NCBI GenBank assembly: GCA_022842595.1
Contig: JALHPF010000034.1
Location: 1 to 61,267, forward strand
Length of the DNA: 61,267 nt
DNA from: Rubrivivax sp.
GTDB taxonomy: Bacteria; Pseudomonadota; Gammaproteobacteria; Burkholderiales; Burkholderiaceae_C
Direction of reading: 5' to 3'
The notes under the pieces are model-generated. The model ran no database searches and was not told the origin of the DNA. It saw nothing but the letters and a program-made list of their open reading frames with translations. How positions within the stretch are numbered: the stretch's first letter is position 1; each line of letters opens with the position of its first letter. Of the stretch, positions 56,146 through 61,267 are shown piece after piece. The position numbers were made by a program, and so were the translations under genes.

Positions 56146-56583
56146 GTTTGGCCCTTCCCTGGTGGCATGACTCGCTGTGTCCGTCTGCTGGATTTGAACC
56201 GTGAGGAGTAGGGACAGCTCGATGGCGGTGCCCGTCAAGCGCTTACCTCAAGATGTCTGGCGTGGCGATAGCTCTGACACGCCTTACCCCACATCAATCC
56301 ACTTTCTGTACCAGCGCGACGCGAGCAGGTGCAGATTGCCGGGATCATTTTCGTGGAACTGTGTCGGACCTTCGACTAACAGTCGACATGTAAGCAGAAG
56401 AGCATAGTGCAGCCCGCTGCCGAACCCAGGCGGCGCCAGCCAGGGACATTCGTTGCTACTTAGTCGTCCGTTCGCCGGTGCCGAGAAAACAGGCCCGGCG
56501 CATCGCTAAGTACGTCATCGGTAGAAGACCGGCTGACTCGCTGCAACGCAGTGGCATGAGCTCGGCGCTGCATGCACCCAGCC
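56146..56583. other. 438-nt intergenic region upstream of the defence operon
   Basis: No supportable gene; a 68-codon plus-strand frame (56201-56407) has no homology I recognise. The region must hold the operon promoter, but no convincing -35/-10 pair stands out. An inverted repeat TCGACT-aac-AGTCGA is at 56372-56386. No GCGACAG repeats of the kind near groE were found here. Confidence 0.55.
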
Positions 56584-57042
56584 TCAACCTACCAGCTCAC
56601 TGATTGATCTGCGAAGTTCCGCAAAGGTCATCGCTTCGTCGTAGCCGGGTTGCCCCGCACGCCGCATGGACTCCGCCAAGCTAATCGCAAGTCGCAGCAT
56701 CTCGACTTCTGTGGGCTTCCTTTCGGCACCTCGGCAAAGCAGCAGAACTGTCGACATCGCCAGTTCGAGTTCTTGTTTATGGGGTGCATCCAATTCGCCA
56801 GACCGGCGGCCCGTGACGACGAAGTTAACGTCGCCGCCCGCCCGATCGAGGTCCGCAAGCTTGTCTGCGGAAGGAGTGCGTTCACCCGACTCGTAAAGAA
56901 CCAGCGCCTGTCGCTGGACCCCCAGCTTTTCAGCAAGCCCCTGCTGTGTCAGGCCGAGTCGTTCGCGCTCGCTGCGGATCCGCTCGCCAATCTCGCGTCG
57001 CACCATTGAAGCACTGTCACTGAAGGTCTTTGGGGGAGCCAT
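56584..57042 (-). CDS. Xre-family helix-turn-helix regulator
   Basis: A 152-aa protein with an N-terminal Xre/Cro helix-turn-helix at about residues 18-60 (RSERERLGLTQQGLAEKLGV, then LYESGERTPS). A helical C-terminal domain follows. It reads toward the defence operon, 438 nt away, and is divergent from a small DNA-binding gene and tnsABC. Palindromes in the shared promoter are its likely operators. It may control the defence operon, the transposition genes or itself. GC and codon use are lower than in the core chromosome. Confidence 0.88.
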   Translation of the reverse strand: MAPPKTFSDSASMVRREIGERIRSERERLGLTQQGLAEKLGVQRQALVLYESGERTPSADKLADLDRAGGDVNFVVTGRRSGELDAPHKQELELAMSTVLLLCRGAERKPTEVEMLRLAISLAESMRRAGQPGYDEAMTFAELRRSISELVG

Positions 57043-57049
57043 GCCCCAT

Positions 57050-57090
57050 TGTATAGACCTCTACACAATTTGTGTACGCTTATAAGTACT
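57050..57090. promoter_or_regulatory. Overlapping palindromic operators, regulator-proximal
   Basis: TACACAA-t-TTGTGTA at 57062-57076 is a perfect 15-bp palindrome. TGTATAG-ac-CTCTACA (57050-57065, one mismatch) overlaps its left side. TGTACG-N6-AGTACT at 57073-57090 resembles the second site further on. They overlap the start region of the Xre gene, where TACAAT on the minus strand may be its -10. Confidence 0.6.
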
Positions 57091-57140
57091 TCTGAGAATT
57101 TGCAGAACCTAAAGATTTCCTCTGCTTATCCTTGGCAAAG

Positions 57141-57158
57141 TGTACGAACTACCGTACA
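57141..57158. promoter_or_regulatory. Palindromic operator, DNA-binding-gene side
   Basis: TGTACG-aactac-CGTACA is a perfect 6-6-6 inverted repeat, 25 nt before the small DNA-binding gene. Its half-site matches the site at 57073, so one regulator may bind both. Confidence 0.6.
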
Positions 57159-57182
57159 TTTCTGCTCAACACACTAAGCCGC

Positions 57183-57428
57183 ATGACCCGCATCACCCCA
57201 GCCGCACTTGAGACTGTCAGGCAGCGTTTCTTCTTGCGAGGGGAGACCGTTGCGGGGTGGGCGCGCGCGAACAGCTTCGACGAACGGCAGGTTTATGCGG
57301 TGCTCAGCGGCCGCAACCAGGCCACGCGCGGGCGTGCCCACTTGATCGCCGTGGCCCTCGGTCTGAAGCCGCAACTCGATGTGGGATCTGGCGAATCAAC
57401 CAGGGCTCGTAAGCCCGACAGCCTGTGA
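57183..57428 (+). CDS. Small helix-turn-helix DNA-binding protein
   Basis: An 81-aa protein with the pattern ETVAGWARANSFDERQVYAVLSGRNQATRGRAHLIAVALGLK. This is typical of short DNA-binding proteins found beside Mu-like and Tn7-like transposase operons. The ATG at 57183 is preferred: a longer TTG start at 57132 would run through the operator palindrome. It reads toward tnsA, 277 nt on, and probably regulates transposition genes. Confidence 0.75.
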   Translation: MTRITPAALETVRQRFFLRGETVAGWARANSFDERQVYAVLSGRNQATRGRAHLIAVALGLKPQLDVGSGESTRARKPDSL

Positions 57429-57705
57429 GATCGGCAGGTCGTCAGCCGCTACTGCGGCCAGCAATCGACTCGCCGCCGCGCTGGGTGAATCGGCTCGCAT
57501 CGACGACCAATAACCGCCATCAGGGTGGCGCCCCTGGCCTGAACAAGGAAGGGGGTGGCGCCGACTAGCGCACTTTGGATCCTCACCGACCCCCAGAGGC
57601 TGACGCCTCTGGGGATGGATCGGAGAAAGCTGAGAGCCTTCAGGGTGGAATCTGAAATTTAGCTCCAGCTCCTCCGCCAGTCAACCTATTGTCTGGAGAA
57701 GAAGC
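57429..57705 (+). other. Structured leader before tnsA, with strong hairpin at 57591-57614
   Basis: No gene in these 277 bases. CCCCAGAGG-ctgacg-CCTCTGGGG is a perfect nine-pair stem, extended by outer CCGA/TCGG (57586-57589 and 57620-57623). GGGTGGCGCC recurs at about 57524 and 57553. No T-tract follows, so this may be a structured leader or protein-binding element rather than a terminator. GGAG at 57694-57697 is the ribosome site of tnsA. Confidence 0.5.
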
Positions 57706-58374
57706 ATGCAAGAGCAGTTGAGAGAGGCACGCAGCCGCGGCTGGTGCTACTCAGGAGTCATCCCGCACGGGAAGGACCAGTGGGGGCAGACGGACAGCGT
57801 GAACGAACGCCGCGCCGTCGAGGGTCTTCGCTTCGCAATCGATCTGCACGGCTTGGTTGTGAAGCCGGCCGCCATCAAGTGGATCGATAGCCAGGGCGTT
57901 GAACGGTCTTATAGCCCTGACGCACGTGGCCAGCTGCAGGCTGGTGACGCAGTCCTGTTCGAGATGAAGCCGAAGGGCATCCTCCAGCGCAACAAGGCGC
58001 TGGCCGCCAAGTACGAAGACATCGGGCGATTCCTTCAGTGCAAGGGAAGGCTGCGCTTTGGCCTGATGGAATGGCAGTGGCAAGGGACTTTCGAGAGGAA
58101 TGTCTCCCTCCTCTCCCGCTACTGGAGTGTCGAGCCGGGCACCCACGCGGTTGACGCGTTCAACGAGATCGGCGGATGCGAAGTCAGGCTCGCCCAGTTG
58201 CTTGATCGCGTCGACCGTGCGCACTGGCCAGCGGTGTGGGCTGCTGTTGCAAAGCAGCACCTGACGGCTGACATGCATGCGCATCCGATCACTGTGTCGT
58301 CGCGTGTGTCACTGCCTGGCGTGATCTACGAGCCGATTGTTGTGGATCGGCTGATCACGACGTGGTGGGCTTAG
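57706..58374 (+). CDS. tnsA: TnsA-like transposon endonuclease
   Basis: A 222-aa protein of the TnsA type. The restriction-like nuclease residues are visible as a glutamate in NERRAVEG (E34), an aspartate in YSPDARG (D72) and the E-x-K pair in LFEMKPK (E86, K88). TnsA cuts the 5' ends of Tn7-type elements, allowing cut-and-paste movement with TnsB. A 3' helical/wing region follows the nuclease domain. Its presence distinguishes the element from TniA/TniB elements such as Tn5053, which lack TnsA. GGAG sits eight bases before the ATG. Confidence 0.86.
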   Translation: MQEQLREARSRGWCYSGVIPHGKDQWGQTDSVNERRAVEGLRFAIDLHGLVVKPAAIKWIDSQGVERSYSPDARGQLQAGDAVLFEMKPKGILQRNKALAAKYEDIGRFLQCKGRLRFGLMEWQWQGTFERNVSLLSRYWSVEPGTHAVDAFNEIGGCEVRLAQLLDRVDRAHWPAVWAAVAKQHLTADMHAHPITVSSRVSLPGVIYEPIVVDRLITTWWA

Positions 58375-58637
58375 TCGTCGCCTTTCCCAACGGCATTTAC
58401 CTCGTTCATCTAGAGATCGGCTCGCGCCTTCGGATGCGCCGGCTGACGGATGGTCGCGTCATGTCTGTTGGAAGGGACTCGCTCAAGTTCATGGTCGCCC
58501 AGCGTGCAGCCTACGTTCTCGCACGGCAGCCTGGCCGATTTGCGGAGATGCCTCATGAGGCGCTCGTCGCAATCCATGAGCGTCTGAAATTCAAGGAGAT
58601 TGCACAGTGTTCGTTCAACCCATCTCAGGAACAGTGA
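58362..58637 (+). CDS. 91-aa protein of unknown function between tnsA and tnsB
   Basis: Overlaps tnsA by 13 bases (GTG start at 58362, or 58365) and tnsB by 31. The first half is beta-rich (VVAFPNGIYLVHLEIGSRL...) and recalls the small N-terminal beta domain of TnsB proteins, while the second half is helical. No known domain. The tight overlap argues for a real, co-translated product; it could be a TnsA or TnsB accessory factor. Confidence 0.6.
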   Translation: MVGLVVAFPNGIYLVHLEIGSRLRMRRLTDGRVMSVGRDSLKFMVAQRAAYVLARQPGRFAEMPHEALVAIHERLKFKEIAQCSFNPSQEQ

Positions 58638-60565
58638 TCTGCCATGCGGGGCGGGAACTCGTTTTCCACTCAGCGCCCGAGGGTTTGTGGCAGTTTGAAG
58701 ACTTGGAGACTGGTGAAGTTTTCAAGTGGTCCATGAAAGACTTCAAGGCAGATGCTGACTCGGGGCGCATCGTGAAGGTCGAGACGATTGGCGGCGCCAA
58801 ATCAATCGCTCGTGCAGAACCTCTGCCATCAAATCATCAGGCGATGCTGATCGGACTAACCGCCTTCGAGAGCGCAGAACAGGCTCGTCGCGCCCATGCC
58901 TTCATGGCGTACCAGCGCAGTGGTCTGGATATCCGGACCGACAGCGATGTCGCGGCGATCTGCGAGACCATCGATGCTGCCTGCGCAGAGGCAGGGTTCA
59001 AGCCCATTACCTTGGGCCAGCTCCGCGGCCTCGTAGCGCGATTCCGCCGCCATGGCGATGTTCTCTATGCCTGCACACCTCATAGGCGTGGCAGGCCGGT
59101 TGGTGGCTATGTCGTACACCAACGAGACGAGGCTCTCATCGAGAAGGCCATTGAGGACCATTACCTCAAGCTCGAACAGCCATCCATCGCATCAGCCTTC
59201 AGGCACTACTTGATCCTTCGCGAGGACGATCAGGAGAACCACGGAGAAATTCCAGCGCTACCTGCGTCGCAACGGACTTTTGAGCGCCGGATCGGCCGTC
59301 TGGAAAGCTTTGAGAAGACGGTACGTCGTCATGGGCTGGCAGAGGCCAAGCGGCGGCACCGCGTCTCGCGCGGCGCTTACTCCGACGTTGACCCAATGGA
59401 GGTCGGCGAGATGGACGATTGCTATATCCCCGTCATGGTTGTCAACGACGACTACTCGCATGCATTGGGTATGCCAAGGCTTTGCTCTATTCGGGATCGA
59501 GGCACGGGCTTTGTGCCCAGCTTCTTCTTGTGGTGCGGCGAAGTCAGTACCTTCACCGCGTTGGCTACCTTCAAAAATCTACTTAGCGATAAGGCACCAC
59601 TGCTTCGGTCAGCAGGCTTGCCGGAGAATTCTTGGCCCTACACCGGTCCCTTCAACACTGTTGTGACTGATCGAGGCCCGAATCTGGACGCAGAAGCTGT
59701 AGTCCGTGCCGCTACCGGCCTGGGATCAGCGGTTCAGTTCTGCCCCACAAAGAAGCCTTGGGCCAAACCGTTCGTGGAGCGATTGCACGGCTACATCTTG
59801 GAGTACATCGCCAACGAGTTGCCGGGTCGATCTTTCAGCGATGTCGTTTCGTTCCGGGCCTACAAGGCCAAAGTGAAAGCGATCGTTCCGCTCTCTACGC
59901 TGATCCGGATCTTGGTTCAGTTCTTTGTAGAGGTCATCAATGGTGTCCCGCGGCCCGGACATCGCGCGACGCCTACCGAAGAAATGGTGGCCTGGCTGCG
60001 AGATCACCCGCCTGCGGTGGCTTGCGATCCGGCCCGGATTGAACTGCTGACCTCGATGTCGGTCACCCGAACGCTTGGGCAGGACGGTATCCGCTGGGAG
60101 AACTTGCAGTTTGTTGGCGACGATCTCGAAGCGTTGGTGCGCAGGATTGGGCCTGGCGCCAAGGTCACCGTTCACTTCAACGTTGCGGACTTGGGCAAGG
60201 TCCACGTTGTGGATCCGCGGAGCGGCGAACTGATTACCGCGCACTGCACTTGGCCGGGCTACGCGAACGGCTTGTCGTTGCCTGAACACCAGCTCTTGTG
60301 TCGTGAGCTGCGCGCTCGCCGCGAAAAGATCCGGCTGGCGGCGCTTCTTCGGCTGCAGAGGCGTATCAAGCAAGAGCTCGCTGCCGCCCGGGAGGGCAAG
60401 AAGCTGTCTGCAGTCGCGCTGAAGTCCGAGCGGATGCAGCAGTCCAGCGAGCCGCGCGCCGACAACTCGACGCCAGCTGCCGCATCGCCGACAGCCGCGC
60501 CTGCAAAGCCTGCCGACTCGACGCCGTCGACGAACCAGGCCGTCCTCGAAGCGATGCTCTTCTGA
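58607..60565 (+). CDS. tnsB: TnsB-like DDE transposase
   Basis: A 652-aa transposase of the TnsB/TniA/MuA group. The integrase core has catalytic aspartates at about D270 (EVGEMDD) and D355 (VVTDRGPNL) and glutamate E391 (KPFVERLHG). The N-terminal ~250 residues are DNA-binding helices. After the core comes a Mu-transposase C-terminal beta domain (VHFNVADLGKVHVVDP). TnsB binds end repeats and joins 3' ends to target DNA. The start is a GTG at 58607 with AAGGAG upstream. Confidence 0.92.
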   Translation: MFVQPISGTVICHAGRELVFHSAPEGLWQFEDLETGEVFKWSMKDFKADADSGRIVKVETIGGAKSIARAEPLPSNHQAMLIGLTAFESAEQARRAHAFMAYQRSGLDIRTDSDVAAICETIDAACAEAGFKPITLGQLRGLVARFRRHGDVLYACTPHRRGRPVGGYVVHQRDEALIEKAIEDHYLKLEQPSIASAFRHYLILREDDQENHGEIPALPASQRTFERRIGRLESFEKTVRRHGLAEAKRRHRVSRGAYSDVDPMEVGEMDDCYIPVMVVNDDYSHALGMPRLCSIRDRGTGFVPSFFLWCGEVSTFTALATFKNLLSDKAPLLRSAGLPENSWPYTGPFNTVVTDRGPNLDAEAVVRAATGLGSAVQFCPTKKPWAKPFVERLHGYILEYIANELPGRSFSDVVSFRAYKAKVKAIVPLSTLIRILVQFFVEVINGVPRPGHRATPTEEMVAWLRDHPPAVACDPARIELLTSMSVTRTLGQDGIRWENLQFVGDDLEALVRRIGPGAKVTVHFNVADLGKVHVVDPRSGELITAHCTWPGYANGLSLPEHQLLCRELRARREKIRLAALLRLQRRIKQELAAAREGKKLSAVALKSERMQQSSEPRADNSTPAAASPTAAPAKPADSTPSTNQAVLEAMLF

Positions 60566-60599
60566 ACCCACATCGATCGAAATCCACCAAGGAAGCCCC

Positions 60600-61267
60600 A
60601 TGAGCACACCGACGAACTCTGGCGACCCATTCACACCGAGCGATTGGCAGCGGGCTGCCCAACAGATTGCTCTTCTCTCAGCGCAGTTTCATGAGACGAG
60701 CGCGCTCAAGCTTTTTCTGAACAAGGTCGCCAACGGAGCGCGCAGCTCCGCGTACGGCATGCCCGCATCTGGTGTCTGGCTGTTCGGCGATCCGGGATCG
60801 GGCAAGACCACAGCACTGCTTGAGGCTCAGCGTCGCGTGGAGGCGATGTCAGATCTCGACTCGGAACAACCGGTCTTGTTCCTTCCGCTGCTGCCTGGGC
60901 CGACGATGCACTCCCTGGTCCGTGATCTTCTTTTGCAGCTCAAGTACCCCTTCGCAAACTCAAGAACGTTCACTGAACGCGCCTTGCTACTTTTCCAGGC
61001 GCTGAAACGGAGGCGCGTTCTGGTCATCATGCTTGACGAGGTGCATCATGTGGTTGAAGGAAACCGTCTCACCAATCAAGTGGAGGTCCGTGACTTTCTG
61101 AAGCGACTGCTAGACGAAACCAACGTTTGTCTTGTTCTTTGCGGTATCCCTCGCTCAACCAAGCTGCGCGACAACGACAATCAGCTTGCGTCTCGGCTGC
61201 CAGCCGAAGTTACCTTGAGTACCAACTACTCGACGGCGGAGGGGAAGGCGTTTGTCGAGGCAGTGCT
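60600..61267 (+). CDS. tnsC: TnsC-like AAA ATPase, truncated by window end
   Basis: The first 222 codons of an AAA+ regulator. Walker A is GDPGSGKTT near residue 70 and Walker B is VLVIMLDEVHH. The TniB/TnsC-type layout is clear. TnsC links target-site recognition to the transposase. The ATG at 60600 follows AAGGA. The rest of the gene and any TniQ/TnsD lie beyond the window. Confidence 0.88.
   Translation, partial: MSTPTNSGDPFTPSDWQRAAQQIALLSAQFHETSALKLFLNKVANGARSSAYGMPASGVWLFGDPGSGKTTALLEAQRRVEAMSDLDSEQPVLFLPLLPGPTMHSLVRDLLLQLKYPFANSRTFTERALLLFQALKRRRVLVIMLDEVHHVVEGNRLTNQVEVRDFLKRLLDETNVCLVLCGIPRSTKLRDNDNQLASRLPAEVTLSTNYSTAEGKAFVEAV

Larger units (their letters stand above)
40128..61267 (+). 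mobile_element. Candidate Tn7-like element carrying the defence operon (left end proposed, right end outside)
   Basis: The right part of the window holds a Tn7-type operon (TnsA, TnsB, TnsC). Accessory content begins abruptly behind the groES promoter. The proposed left end is TGT at 40128 with evenly spaced GCGACAG repeats just inside. If correct, the defence operon, its regulator and tnsABC are all within one element. No similar repeats were found between 56.1 and 57.7 kb, so a nearer end next to tnsA is not supported. The boundary is an inference; the opposite end and target duplication are not visible. Confidence 0.42.

Noticed and set aside
56201..56407. 68-codon plus-strand frame upstream of the defence operon
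   Set aside because: No ribosome site, odd composition, and overlap with the 5' region of the helicase gene.
57183..61267. Tn5053/Tn402-type (TniABQR) transposon or prophage Mu
   Set aside because: A TnsA nuclease with conserved residues precedes the transposase, and no phage structural or resolvase genes are seen.

Overview
The window looks like a high-GC betaproteobacterial chromosome, probably Burkholderiales of the Rubrivivax/Leptothrix/Piscinibacter kind. The basis is uniformly GC-rich codon use, a double-length UvrA, an MsrPQ pair, DUF748 and DUF1631 proteins, and a groESL operon with a CIRCE operator. No 16S or other taxonomic marker is present, so the placement is an inference.

Positions 1-40.1 kb are ordinary chromosome. 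They hold, in order: the 3' end of a DUF748 gene; a four-ATPase tandem UvrA; an AraC regulator; and a long same-strand cluster (9.4-20.7 kb) whose order (molybdenum hydroxylase large, FAD and 2Fe-2S subunits, acyl-CoA ligase, enoyl-CoA-hydratase-like protein) matches the 2-furoate pathway hmfABCDE, followed directly by a complete LIV-type ABC importer. The proposed logic is import of furoate or a similar acid, CoA activation, ring hydroxylation, and CoA release as 2-oxoglutarate. From 20.7 to 27.3 kb a minus-strand group of secreted proteins includes a zinc metalloprotease, a protein with four Cys-rich repeats and an AraC regulator. From 27.5 to 31.4 kb come two lipoprotein enzymes (phospholipase D fold and metallophosphoesterase) and a small coiled-coil protein. 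From 31.4 to 40.1 kb are a TPR-like protein, msrPQ, a di-haem cytochrome c, engB with an alpha/beta hydrolase, a DUF1631 gene and groESL.

At about 40.1 kb, immediately behind the groES promoter, the content becomes accessory. A seven-gene minus-strand operon (56.1 to 40.4 kb) with overlapping or nearly touching genes encodes a giant DEAD/DUF1998 helicase, a SNF2-like helicase, an Eco57I/DrmMI-type adenine methyltransferase, a DUF3696 AAA ATPase, a PIN-like nuclease, a nucleic-acid ligase with a KxDG motif, and an HNH nuclease. The first three resemble class 1 DISARM, with DrmA and DrmB functions apparently in one chain and no DrmC. The last four are not DISARM genes, and the RNA-ligase-like protein is especially unexpected. 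This operon is the best candidate for an undescribed system.

From 56.6 kb to the end lie an Xre-type regulator, a divergent small DNA-binding protein with palindromic operators between them, and the start of a Tn7-like transposition operon (TnsA, a 91-aa protein, TnsB and a truncated TnsC). Evenly spaced GCGACAG repeats beside the groE promoter could be the left end of this element, which would make the defence operon its cargo. The right end, any TniQ/TnsD and the rest of the cargo lie beyond the window.
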